A DNA stretch of 28,254 nt from a virus. The DNA lies in the IMG/VR virus record IMGVR_UViG_3300044645_002168, positions 1-28,254 of that record; one strand, written 5' to 3'. A model generated the notes under the pieces. That model did not search any database. It saw only the letters and a program-made list of their open reading frames with translations, and had not been told where the DNA came from. Shown here piece after piece: positions 6,419 through 12,883 of this stretch (positions within the stretch are counted from its first letter, which is position 1; each line of letters starts with the position of its first letter). Both the position numbers and the translations under genes were made by a program.

Positions 6419-8956
6419 GTGCAGACACCTCAAGCCGCCGCTGCGGCAGGCCCCTATGGGCCCGATCGCTGGCGCCTAGAACGCCTGCCGATGCTCGCCA
6501 GTTTCGGGCCGTTGCTCCCTGGCGCGCCTGACAAACGGCCACTCGTTGGTGACGGCTGGGAGAACCATGCCGGCGTGCCCGTGGCCGAGCTACAGACCAC
6601 GGCGCCTGAATGCGTTTGCTGGCACATCGGCGCCGCCCCTGGCCACATCGCCATCGACATTGACGGGCCGAGGGCCGCGGCGTTCTGCCAGCAGCATGGC
6701 TGCGAGCCGTACACAGCCGACACCTGGCGCATCGTGCGCACCGGCAACAGCGACCGGCTGAAGCTGGTCTACACCGTCACCGCTGAGCAGAAGGCCATCC
6801 TTGCCGCCGGCGGGAAGACTGTGAAGGTCGGCATTGGCGAAGGTGGGCCCGATGACAAGGGCGAGGAGTTTGCCGTCTTTGCTAAGCACGGCACTCAGGT
6901 GGTGGTGCTGGGCCAGCACTACACGAAGGAATCTCACTTCACCGACAACGACGATCAGTATGCCTGGGCTGGCCGGCCACCTGCCGATGCGCAGCCGCTG
7001 CCGGCTGAATGGTTCGCGCTGCTGCAGGGCGTCTTCTGCGGCGATCGACCACTGCGGCCGAAAACACGACGCTCAATCTCGCCTCAGTCCACCCGCGGCC
7101 CGCGCAGCTACAGCGGCGCATCCGGCACCTGGCGCAACAGCAGTCAGCGGCAGCCATGCCCGATGTGCGGCCGCGACCACTCCGGCGCCTGCAGCATCCA
7201 TCAGGACGGCGATTCGGTCTGGTGTTGCCACGGCGAGACGAAATCAGCCCCTGATTGCAGCAAAAAGGGCGAGACGGTCACCGGCCACGATGGCCGCACC
7301 TGGGGTTATGTCCGCACCGAGGATCACGACAGCTTCGGCGAGCGCTCGCTGTTCGTGATCGACAAGCCCAAGCCGAAGCCTGACCCACCAACCCCACCCC
7401 TCAACGGCGAGCAGTTCATCCCGCCTGATGCGCCGGTGGAGCTGCCGCCGTGGCAGTTGGAGCCGGATGAGGAGGGCGACGACATCGAGCGCCAAGAGCT
7501 CGCGGTTGAGATCCGCAACTACCGCGACGTGGCCGCGGCCGCTGAGCTGGCATCGATCGATCTGGCATTCCCGCCTGGCCTGGCCAGCTTCATCAACACT
7601 TACGCCAAGGAGCAGACCCTCAAGCCCTGCGGTTTCCTGCTGCCGATCCTCTGCAGCGTGTGCTCTGTCATCGGCAACCGGGCCAGGGTGGCCATGACGC
7701 CCACCCACGCATGGAAGGAGGCCTGTGTGCTATGGGGTGCCAACATCGCTACCGCCAGCTCCGGTAAGTCGCCAACCTCCGGCCCGACCACCATGCAGGC
7801 GTTCAAGCCGTGGCAGGCGCAAGAACGCAAGCGGCACGCTGATGCCCTCTCGGACTGGAAGCATCGCCGGGCCCAGGCGGAGCGCGAGGCGAAGGCTGCG
7901 GCCTCTGAGTCAGGTGGCGCCGGTGGTGATCCCATGGCCCAGTTCCTGGCGGAGAACCCTCAACCTGAGCTGCGGCACCTGCTGGTCAGCGATGCCACCT
8001 TTGAGCGGATCGAGATGATCCTCAGCAACGGATCCAACCCGGGGCTGCTGGCCGTGCACGATGAGCTCGCTGGGTGGTTCAGCCAGTTGTGCCGCGCACC
8101 GAACCGCAGCGATCGGGCGAAGTGGCTCAGCCTATACCCCGGGGAGCAGATCATCACCGACCGGGTGGGGCGCGATTCGATCTTCGTGCCTAACCCTGCC
8201 GTCTCCCTGTTCGGCAGCTTGCAGCCGGCACGCCTCGAAGGCCTGTGGAAAGCGGACGCCGATGCCAATGAGGGCATGGCGGACGCTGATGGACTGTGGA
8301 GCCGCTTCCTGATGTTCGACCTAGGCGAGTGGGCCTATGACTATCAGGACTCGACCGTACTAATCGCCCCCGCGATCACCAACCTCTACAAGCAGGTGGA
8401 CGCGGCCGCATCAAAGCTGCCCATCGGCGAAGATGGCGAGCCGATCATCATCACCGTGGCCGAGGATGCCAAGGCCACGATGGTGCAGTGGGTCAGACAG
8501 GCGGAGTCGTTCAAGTTCGCCGCCAGCGATCCATCTGACCGGCAGTACTGGGGCAAGCAGCGCGGCGCCACCCTCCGCATTGCCCTGGCCATTCACGCGA
8601 TCAGGCAGGCCTCTGCAGGGCTGAGCCTGAACACCCCCATCCCTGAAGACGTGATCCGCGCCGCGATCATCTTCACGGCCCTCTTCGCCCGTGAGCGGGA
8701 CAAGGTGCTCGGCCCGGTGCGAACAGGTGCCGGTGGGGCGATCAAGCGGCTGCTCGACAAGGGCCGCGAGTGGCGCCGCAGTCACGGCAGCCGGCCCGTG
8801 CCTCAAGCGCAGATCAGGGCATGGTGCCTACCGGCGCGCCGCACCCCTGCCGCTGAGGTGCGCACCTGGCTGCTGTCCGTCGTGGCCGAGACCCCGGATT
8901 GCGGGCAGGTAATCCGCAAGGGCAAGGCCGTGGAGTGGGTGCCCCCTGGCGACTGA
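6419..8956 (+). CDS. Primase-polymerase / zinc / DUF3987-like helicase fusion
   Basis: An 845-aa replication protein. Residues about 25-205 read as a bifunctional primase-polymerase (PrimPol-like) domain: the catalytic DxD is in AIDIDGP (D80, D82) and a later VVLGQHY supplies the usual histidine. Residues 247-280 form a cysteine/histidine cluster (CPMCGRDHSGAC, WCC, C280), a zinc-binding primase-type module. From about residue 375 the protein resembles DUF3987 primase-helicases, with a P-loop-like TASSGKS (445-451) and a Walker B-like LLAVHDE (543-549). It would prime and unwind at the phage origin, whose iterons begin just downstream. The start is a GTG at 6419, three bases after the RHH stop; a later ATG at 6491 would cut the N-terminus. 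The gene ends 16 bp before a strong hairpin. Confidence 0.8.
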   Translation: MQTPQAAAAAGPYGPDRWRLERLPMLASFGPLLPGAPDKRPLVGDGWENHAGVPVAELQTTAPECVCWHIGAAPGHIAIDIDGPRAAAFCQQHGCEPYTADTWRIVRTGNSDRLKLVYTVTAEQKAILAAGGKTVKVGIGEGGPDDKGEEFAVFAKHGTQVVVLGQHYTKESHFTDNDDQYAWAGRPPADAQPLPAEWFALLQGVFCGDRPLRPKTRRSISPQSTRGPRSYSGASGTWRNSSQRQPCPMCGRDHSGACSIHQDGDSVWCCHGETKSAPDCSKKGETVTGHDGRTWGYVRTEDHDSFGERSLFVIDKPKPKPDPPTPPLNGEQFIPPDAPVELPPWQLEPDEEGDDIERQELAVEIRNYRDVAAAAELASIDLAFPPGLASFINTYAKEQTLKPCGFLLPILCSVCSVIGNRARVAMTPTHAWKEACVLWGANIATASSGKSPTSGPTTMQAFKPWQAQERKRHADALSDWKHRRAQAEREAKAAASESGGAGGDPMAQFLAENPQPELRHLLVSDATFERIEMILSNGSNPGLLAVHDELAGWFSQLCRAPNRSDRAKWLSLYPGEQIITDRVGRDSIFVPNPAVSLFGSLQPARLEGLWKADADANEGMADADGLWSRFLMFDLGEWAYDYQDSTVLIAPAITNLYKQVDAAASKLPIGEDGEPIIITVAEDAKATMVQWVRQAESFKFAASDPSDRQYWGKQRGATLRIALAIHAIRQASAGLSLNTPIPEDVIRAAIIFTALFARERDKVLGPVRTGAGGAIKRLLDKGREWRRSHGSRPVPQAQIRAWCLPARRTPAAEVRTWLLSVVAETPDCGQVIRKGKAVEWVPPGD

Positions 8957-8972
8957 GACGCACTGCTGCACC

Positions 8973-9035
8973 GTGGCCGGAGATCCCGGCCACCCTCATT
9001 TCAACTGAGGGTGTCAGCTGAGCTGACGCCCTTTT
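8973..9035 (+). terminator. Tandem hairpins and rho-independent terminator after the primase
   Basis: Three stems lie in line: GTGGCCGG/CCGGCCAC (8973-8980/8986-8993), CCCTCA/TGAGGG (8993-8998/9006-9011), and an 11-bp stem (9009-9019 with 9021-9031, one G-T pair) followed by TTTT. The last is a good intrinsic terminator; the second and third share bases and could be alternatives to each other. This ends the replication transcript just before the iteron region. Confidence 0.65.
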
Positions 9036-9414
9036 GGGACACGTCCCAAAGCTGCTGCCCGGCTGTCCCATGTAGCGGCAGGCCTGTCCCTGGCTGCAGT
9101 TTCAGGCGCTGGGGAGGGTGCTGGCATGGGCGGCACTGCAGCGTTTTTGGGACATTTGGGACAGTTTGGGACAGAAGTGTCCCAGAGCAAATCGACTGCG
9201 GCGCAACGGATCTGGGCAGGTTTTGGGACTTTGGGACAGCCCCTAAGAAAATACCTTTTCTATTATTTATTTAAGTATTAGTACCTAGTCCTATGGGTAT
9301 GGATGGAAATGTCCCTAGAGGCGTCCCAATGTCCCAAAACACAGCCAACCTGCTAGTGCTAGTGCGGTTTCTGCTTTGGGACAGCGCTGTCCCAAATGTC
9401 CCAAATGTCCCAAA
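9033..9414. repeat. Iteron cluster around an AT-rich core: candidate replication origin
   Basis: The 9-mer TTTGGGACA occurs exactly at 9033, 9146, 9155, 9165, 9230 and 9375, and its complement TGTCCCAAA at 9330, 9388, 9397 and 9406. There are further partial copies (9042, 9064, 9085, 9178, 9222, 9310, 9323). Copies 9146/9155 and 9388/9397/9406 are tandem; 9375-9396 is a perfect 22-bp palindrome. Most left copies point right and most right copies point left, flanking an AT-rich stretch (about 9244-9300) unlike the GC-rich surroundings. Iterons plus an AT-rich unwinding element beside a primase/helicase gene are the classic layout of an origin; which protein binds the iterons is unknown. The intergenic stretch 8957-9496 is otherwise without a convincing gene. 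Confidence 0.7.
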
Positions 9415-9467
9415 ACCACTTCAACCCTCCGAAATCCGGCTGTTTGGTGCTGATGGGTGCATCTGCC

Positions 9468-9484
9468 GGTAGGATGCCCCTACC
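9468..9484 (+). promoter_or_regulatory. Leader hairpin before the 9497 gene
   Basis: GGTAGG and CCTACC form a 6-bp stem with a 5-nt loop, 12 bases before the GTG start of the next gene. TAGGAT inside it fits a TAnnnT -10, so the element may be promoter, operator or leader hairpin. The upstream GTGCATC also occurs before the leader hairpin of the J-domain gene at 11295. Confidence 0.3.
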
Positions 9485-9496
9485 CGCCGCCATGCC

Positions 9497-9883
9497 GTGA
9501 ACGTCTTGCAGCAGCTGCGCGCCGCCGTGGCCCAGGAAGGCGCCTCGACCACTCCGCCGGTGCCCACACCCGCCCCATCGCTTGCAGCCCCCGCAGCGGC
9601 GCCCCTGCGGCCCTGCCCGTTCACGTTCGGCGACTGGCTGCCCCGCACCGACCCGCAGGCCCACCCCGGCGAGGCTCAGCGTGCAGTGCTGCTGGGTGGC
9701 GTTGTGGTGGCCTGGTGGCGCCGCGAGTGGGTGCCGCCGCTGCCTATCCCCAGCTACAGCCCGCCCCTCACGCTGGAGCCGTACCAGCGCAACGCGATCT
9801 ATCTGCCCGACGGCAGCGAGGTGGAGAGCAGCTGCTGCCCTCAGACTGCTCTGCAGCGACTCGCCGCACGTCTCGGCGCTTGA
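9497..9883 (+). CDS. Hypothetical protein, 128 aa
   Basis: An unrecognised protein. Residues 15-45 are a low-complexity A/P/T stretch, probably a flexible linker. The middle part has a hydrophobic segment with tryptophans (VLLGGVVVAWWRREW, about 64-78) that is too short and too charged at its end to call a membrane helix with confidence. The start is a GTG at 9497. An ATG five bases upstream (9492) opens only a two-codon frame, ATG CCG then TGA, across the real start. It is followed four bases later by the nuclease gene, so the two probably form an operon. Confidence 0.55.
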   Translation: MNVLQQLRAAVAQEGASTTPPVPTPAPSLAAPAAAPLRPCPFTFGDWLPRTDPQAHPGEAQRAVLLGGVVVAWWRREWVPPLPIPSYSPPLTLEPYQRNAIYLPDGSEVESSCCPQTALQRLAARLGA

Positions 9884-9886
9884 TCC

Positions 9887-10210
9887 ATGGCCAACCCCCA
9901 GAAACGCAAGGGCAGCGCCTTTGAGCGGCTGATCGCTGACTACCTGGCCGAGCGCATGCCCTGCGAGCGCATCCCTGCCGGCGCCACCCTTGACCGCGGC
10001 GACCTGTGGACACCGAGCTGCGCAATTCAGGCGAAGTGCTGCCGCACCCTGTCCCTCGGCGCCTGGCTGCGCGATGCGATGGAGCAGCAGGCCAACGCCG
10101 GCAAGCGCCTCCATGCCCTGGTGGTGAAGCGCAAGGGCAGCACGGCCGCGGCCGATCAGTTTGTGGTGATGAGCCTGGAGCAGTTCCGCGAACTGCTGGG
10201 CGAAGTGTGA
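9887..10210 (+). CDS. PD-(D/E)XK Holliday-junction-resolvase-like nuclease
   Basis: A 107-aa protein opening with a basic KRKGSAFERLIADYL (E13), then LDRGDLW (D39) and AIQAKCC (Q48, K50). This E...D...(E/Q)xK spacing is that of the small phage PD-(D/E)XK nucleases annotated as Holliday junction resolvases. The third catalytic acid is replaced by Q, a substitution tolerated in some members. It would cleave branched DNA produced by replication and recombination. The start is the ATG at 9887, four bases after the upstream stop. Length is normal for the family. Confidence 0.65.
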   Translation: MANPQKRKGSAFERLIADYLAERMPCERIPAGATLDRGDLWTPSCAIQAKCCRTLSLGAWLRDAMEQQANAGKRLHALVVKRKGSTAAADQFVVMSLEQFRELLGEV

Positions 10211-10214
10211 CGAT

Positions 10215-10248
10215 CGGTTAACCGGCCACTCATGGCCACCCCAGGCCA
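10215..10248. promoter_or_regulatory. Palindrome and inverted repeats after the resolvase gene
   Basis: CGGTTAACCG (10215-10224) is a perfect 10-bp palindrome. Directly after it, GGCCA and TGGCC recur as overlapping inverted repeats (GGCCA-CTCA-TGGCC, then TGGCC-ACCCCA-GGCCA). There is no T tract, so this is more likely an operator or processing site than a terminator. It lies just upstream of the repeated promoter motif at 10249. Confidence 0.25.
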
Positions 10249-10308
10249 TAAGGCACGCGCTAAGCTATGGGGACAGGAGCCGAGGCGCTCCGCCACTCGC
10301 CGCCAGCC
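10249..10308 (+). promoter_or_regulatory. Repeated promoter and hairpin leader, copy 1
   Basis: The 16-mer TAAGGCACGCGCTAAG (10249-10264) is found again at 11234-11249. Its end forms a TAAGCT -10-like box. The leader then has a 5-bp hairpin GGAGC-CGAGGC-GCTCC (10276-10291) and a CCACTCGCC segment before the ATG at 10309. Copy 2 has the same distances, with a different but still paired hairpin. Confidence 0.5.
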
Positions 10309-10494
10309 ATGACCCCTTCCGCGACCCTTCCCCAAGTCACATGCAAAGACGGCATCCTGTACGACGTTCTCAAGGCCAGCACCTACACCTTCAACGGCCG
10401 TAATCGCGTCAGCTACACCTGCAAGCGCCCCCGCGGCCGCCGTACCTACATCATCATCGGCTACGAAAACGGAACTTTCAGCACCGCCGCCTGA
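10309..10494 (+). CDS. Hypothetical protein, 61 aa
   Basis: An unrecognised small basic protein with a predicted beta-rich body (RNRVSYTCKRPRGRRTYIIIG) and two cysteines far apart in sequence. The frame is open from 10267, but that ATG lies inside the -10/transcription-start zone of the repeated promoter, so the ATG at 10309 is used. It is preceded by the structured leader rather than a Shine-Dalgarno site. The tyrosine/arginine-rich C-terminal part could bind nucleic acid; this is only a guess from composition. Confidence 0.55.
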   Translation: MTPSATLPQVTCKDGILYDVLKASTYTFNGRNRVSYTCKRPRGRRTYIIIGYENGTFSTAA

Positions 10495-10509
10495 CAGCCA
10501 CCCACGCCC

Positions 10510-10528
10510 GCCGGGGGCTCACCCCGGC
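10510..10528 (+). promoter_or_regulatory. Leader hairpin before the 10556 gene
   Basis: GCCGGGG and CCCCGGC form a perfect 7-bp stem with a 5-nt loop, followed by AACCACTCCACC and, 27 bases on, the ATG at 10556. It resembles the hairpin-CCACTC-ATG leaders at 10276 and 11261 in layout, although it lacks the 16-bp promoter repeat. It could also attenuate transcription from the gene before it. Confidence 0.35.
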
Positions 10529-10555
10529 AACCACTCCACCGCTATCCATCCCGCC

Positions 10556-10984
10556 ATGCCCCGCAACGTCAAGCTCCGTTTCCAGCGCAATCGATGCCAT
10601 GCTTCCGGCCCCGGCACTCGCTGGGGCAGCTACGAAGACACCATTGAAATCACCCCGGCATGGGCCGGCAAAGGGATCGCCATCCACAAGCCCGTCGGCT
10701 TTCATGGTGACGACGACCAGCCCTACTTCAAGCAGGTGCAAGGCCTGTGGAATTTGACCCACATCAACAGCGGCCTAGCCATGGGCAGCTGCCACGGCAA
10801 CATGGAGCGCGCCAAGGCCTACGCCAAGCAATGGGACGCCGAGTTCGCCGCGCTGCAGGCCGGCCAGCCCATGGCGCCTGATCGCATCGCCGCATGGAAG
10901 GCGGTCGTCGAAGAGATGCGCATTGAGCCCCCACGCAAGCCCAGCCAACCTGCTCACCGCCGCGGCCACCCCATAACCGCCTGA
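10556..10984 (+). CDS. Hypothetical protein, 142 aa
   Basis: An unrecognised protein with many aromatic residues and histidines in the first 90 residues (GFHGDDDQPYFKQVQGLWN, LTHINSG, GSCHGNMERA), then a helical stretch (ERAKAYAKQWDAEFAALQ) and a proline-rich basic C-terminus. The acidic/histidine stretch might bind metal but matches no motif I know. Its TGA overlaps the ATG of the next gene (TGATG), so the two are translationally coupled. Confidence 0.55.
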   Translation: MPRNVKLRFQRNRCHASGPGTRWGSYEDTIEITPAWAGKGIAIHKPVGFHGDDDQPYFKQVQGLWNLTHINSGLAMGSCHGNMERAKAYAKQWDAEFAALQAGQPMAPDRIAAWKAVVEEMRIEPPRKPSQPAHRRGHPITA

Positions 10985-11205
10985 TGGCCCTCACCAATGC
11001 CGAACACCAGCGCCGCTGGAGGGAACGCCAGGCCGGCCGCCTGCCGCCTGTGGAGCGCCCCTGCTGCACTGCCTGCGGCAAGGTCCACCGTGGCGCCCAT
11101 GGCGCCCTGTGCGCCATCTGCTGGGAGCGCACCACGCGAGAGGGCAAGGCGGCCCACTCCGAACGGGTCAGACGCGCTCAGCGCCGCAAGCGTGACAGAT
11201 TGTGA
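10984..11205 (+). CDS. Small zinc-ribbon-like protein, 73 aa
   Basis: A basic protein with two paired cysteine motifs, CTAC (residues 28-31) and CAIC (43-46), a spacing that suggests one bound zinc. The N-terminus (NAEHQRRWRERQAGR) and the C-terminus (ERVRRAQRRKRD) are arginine-rich helices. Such small zinc proteins occur in many phages and may bind nucleic acid, but the role is unknown. It starts at the ATG overlapping the stop of the preceding gene. Confidence 0.6.
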   Translation: MALTNAEHQRRWRERQAGRLPPVERPCCTACGKVHRGAHGALCAICWERTTREGKAAHSERVRRAQRRKRDRL

Positions 11206-11233
11206 ACTGGCCGCCCTGATGGTCGCCACACCG

Positions 11234-11294
11234 TAAGGCACGCGCTAAGGTATGTGCATCGGAGGCAAGCCCCTCCACCACTCGCCAGCCAGCC
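11234..11294 (+). promoter_or_regulatory. Repeated promoter and hairpin leader, copy 2
   Basis: The 16-mer shared with 10249-10264 lies at 11234-11249 and gives a TAAGGT -10-like box. The leader hairpin is GGAGG-CAAGCC-CCTCC (11261-11276), followed by CCACTCGCC and the ATG at 11295. Compared with copy 1 the fifth stem pair changed from C-G to G-C, so pairing is kept. Distance from repeat end to ATG is 46 bases here and 45 in copy 1. Confidence 0.5.
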
Positions 11295-11792
11295 ATGACC
11301 GCCACCTACTTCGCCGGCCTCAGCACCCCTGAAGAAATCAAGCGCGCCTACCGCGATCTCGCCCGCCAGCACCACCCCGACCTCGGCGGCGACCTGGAGA
11401 CCATAAAGGCGATCAATGCCGCCTACCACGCTGCCCTGAGTGGCCAAAACGGCAAGACCAACGACGGCCGCACCTACAAGTACAACGCCAAGTCGGAGCA
11501 AGAGATCATGGATGTGATCGCTGAACTGCTCAAGATCCCCAACCTGGAGATCAGCCTGATCGGCTACTGGATCTGGGTGCAGGGTGACACCAAGCCCGTC
11601 AAGGATCAGCTCAAGGCTCAGCAGTGCCGCTGGCACTCCGGCCGCAGCTGCTGGTACTGGAAGCCCGCATGGTGCGGCAAGAGCCGCAGCAACCCCGGCG
11701 GGCTGGAGACGCTGGCCGCCAAGTACGGCTATCAGGGTTTTACTAGCGAGGCTCAGCAGCCTGCCCAGCGCCGCCAGCTGGCCGCCACCTGA
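11295..11792 (+). CDS. J-domain (DnaJ-like) protein, 165 aa
   Basis: The N-terminal 50 residues are a J domain: EEIKRAYRDLARQHHPDLGGD with the diagnostic HPD at residues 27-29, then AINAAYHAAL. J domains stimulate DnaK ATPase, so this protein probably recruits the host Hsp70. The C-terminal part (about 85-145: IGYWIWVQGDTKPVKDQLKA, then a W/C-rich CRWHSGRSCWYWKP) is a conserved extension I have seen attached to J domains in mobile elements; its role is unknown. There is no zinc-finger region as in full DnaJ. It is expressed from the repeated promoter as a single gene and ends just before the early/late boundary terminator. Confidence 0.75.
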   Translation: MTATYFAGLSTPEEIKRAYRDLARQHHPDLGGDLETIKAINAAYHAALSGQNGKTNDGRTYKYNAKSEQEIMDVIAELLKIPNLEISLIGYWIWVQGDTKPVKDQLKAQQCRWHSGRSCWYWKPAWCGKSRSNPGGLETLAAKYGYQGFTSEAQQPAQRRQLAAT

Positions 11793-11803
11793 CGGCCATC
11801 CCC

Positions 11804-11870
11804 TACACTGCCCTCGGTGCATGGCGCATCGAGTGGACCCCAACCCTCGCCCTGGCAGGCGGGGGTTTTT
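11804..11870 (+). ncRNA. Short promoter-hairpin-terminator unit (6S/pR'-tR'-like leader)
   Basis: TACACT (11804-11809) fits a TAnnnT -10. Transcription would start near 11816 and give a transcript of about 55 nt. It carries an 8-bp hairpin CTCGGTGC/GCATCGAG (11813-11820/11826-11833, one G-T pair), whose first bases may lie just upstream of the start. An 8-bp terminator hairpin follows (11844-11851/11858-11865, loop CTGGCA) with TTTTT (11866-11870). Placed just before the late genes, it recalls lambda pR'-tR', where an antiterminator releases late transcription. A small RNA is the other option. No Q-like gene is recognised. Confidence 0.45.
11842..11870 (+). terminator. Rho-independent terminator
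   Basis: CCCTCGCC and GGCGGGGG pair over 8 bp with one T-G pair and a six-base loop; a run of five T follows at 11866-11870. It separates the J-domain gene from the late genes. A longer open frame from 11817 would run through this stem, which argues for the downstream GTG start at 11910. Confidence 0.7.
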
Positions 11871-11909
11871 CATGCCTGCTGGCAGACTGTGCGCAGATGC
11901 CCTGCCACC

Positions 11910-12140
11910 GTGAAGCGCGCCGCCACTCCTTGGCACCTGCTAGACCGCTCGACACCGTGGCTGGCCTGGTGGCAGGAGCTGATCCTTAACTGGGTGTCGT
12001 CGTGGAATTCCATCGGCTGCCTGACTGTTGTCAGCGCTGCTGACCCTGAAGAGTTCGCCGCCTGGGATCTGCCGACTGATCTGGAGCTGCAGCGGATGGA
12101 GCTGGAGGAGCTGCTGGCAGTGGGAGAGGATGAGGGGTGA
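11910..12140 (+). CDS. Hypothetical protein, 76 aa (GTG start)
   Basis: An unrecognised protein: a tryptophan-rich N-terminal half (WHLLDRSTPWLAWWQELILN) and an acidic, glutamate/leucine-rich C-terminus (LQRMELEELLAVGEDEG). The start is the GTG at 11910, downstream of the terminator. Its stop overlaps the ATG of the tail-like gene (TGATG), so it is the first gene of the late operon. Its small size, acidity and position before a tail-completion-like gene resemble small phage head/tail adaptor genes, but this is weak. Confidence 0.5.
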   Translation: MKRAATPWHLLDRSTPWLAWWQELILNWVSSWNSIGCLTVVSAADPEEFAAWDLPTDLELQRMELEELLAVGEDEG

Positions 12141-12883
12141 TGTTGGAGCTGAAGCTGACAATCGACACCAAGGCAATCGATCGATTCGCCCTGCTCACCG
12201 AGAAGAACATCCGCTACGCCACAGGCCGCGCCATGGCGGCCACTGTGCGAGCTGCTGAGAAGCAGCTGAAGCAAGACTTGGCCAAGAGCTCAGGCGGCCC
12301 CATTGAGGGCGGCGCCACACGCTGGACCATCGGCGGCACCTACACTCAGCGGCCATCACCCAACAACCTCAACGCCGAGGTGGGCCTGCGATCGGATCGG
12401 CCCCGCGCAGCCGGTCGCTACATCTCCACGATGACTCGTGGTGGGCCGCCGCGCACCAAGGGCGTAGACCTCAAAGCTGCCGCCCTCGCCGGTGGCTCAG
12501 GGCTCACCATCGTGCCAACGCCTGCGCAGCGCAAGGACAGCAAGGGCAACGTGAGCCGCGCTGCCTTCAGCAAGGCGCTGGCATCCGCCTCTGTCATCCG
12601 CAACGGTCGCCAGTACAACCGGGGCGCCGGGCGGTTCTTCATCATCCCGATCAAGGGCCCGGCGGGGCGCATGGGGATCTTTGAGCGGACCGGCAAGCCT
12701 GGCCGTGGCCGCTACGGCAGTTTCCAAGGCACTCAGATGCGGTTCACCCTGGAGCCACAGCCCAAGATCCGCCAGAGCACCTACGACCTCACCGGCGACC
12801 TGCAGCGGTCGGCTCAGGTGGTGTGGCCTGGGGAGATCACGGCGCAGCTCAGGGCTGAGCTGACGAGGGCGGGGTTCAGATGA
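12140..12883 (+). CDS. Minor tail / tail-completion-like protein (gpZ/gp10-like)
   Basis: A 247-aa protein beginning LELKLTIDTKAIDRFALLTEKNIRYATGRAMAATVRAAEKQL cut here only for description: a helix pair after a short strand, as in lambda gpZ and HK97 gp10-type tail-completion proteins. The body has many glycine/arginine stretches and a beta-rich end (GRFFIIPIKGPAGR, GIFERTGKPGRGRYG, MRFTLEPQPKI) typical of prophage minor-tail proteins. It would sit at the tail end that joins the head. The start is the ATG overlapping the preceding stop; a GTG codon stands directly before it. It is odd that it lies upstream of the terminase, whereas in lambda such genes follow the capsid genes. Confidence 0.5.
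   Translation: MLELKLTIDTKAIDRFALLTEKNIRYATGRAMAATVRAAEKQLKQDLAKSSGGPIEGGATRWTIGGTYTQRPSPNNLNAEVGLRSDRPRAAGRYISTMTRGGPPRTKGVDLKAAALAGGSGLTIVPTPAQRKDSKGNVSRAAFSKALASASVIRNGRQYNRGAGRFFIIPIKGPAGRMGIFERTGKPGRGRYGSFQGTQMRFTLEPQPKIRQSTYDLTGDLQRSAQVVWPGEITAQLRAELTRAGFR

Noticed and set aside
9359-10249. 296-aa leftward open frame
   Set aside because: It runs antisense to two well-supported rightward genes (including the nuclease) and through the iterons; composition is that of a shadow frame in GC-rich DNA.
11178-11936. 252-aa leftward open frame
   Set aside because: Antisense to the J-domain gene with its HPD motif and to the terminator; no recognisable domain.
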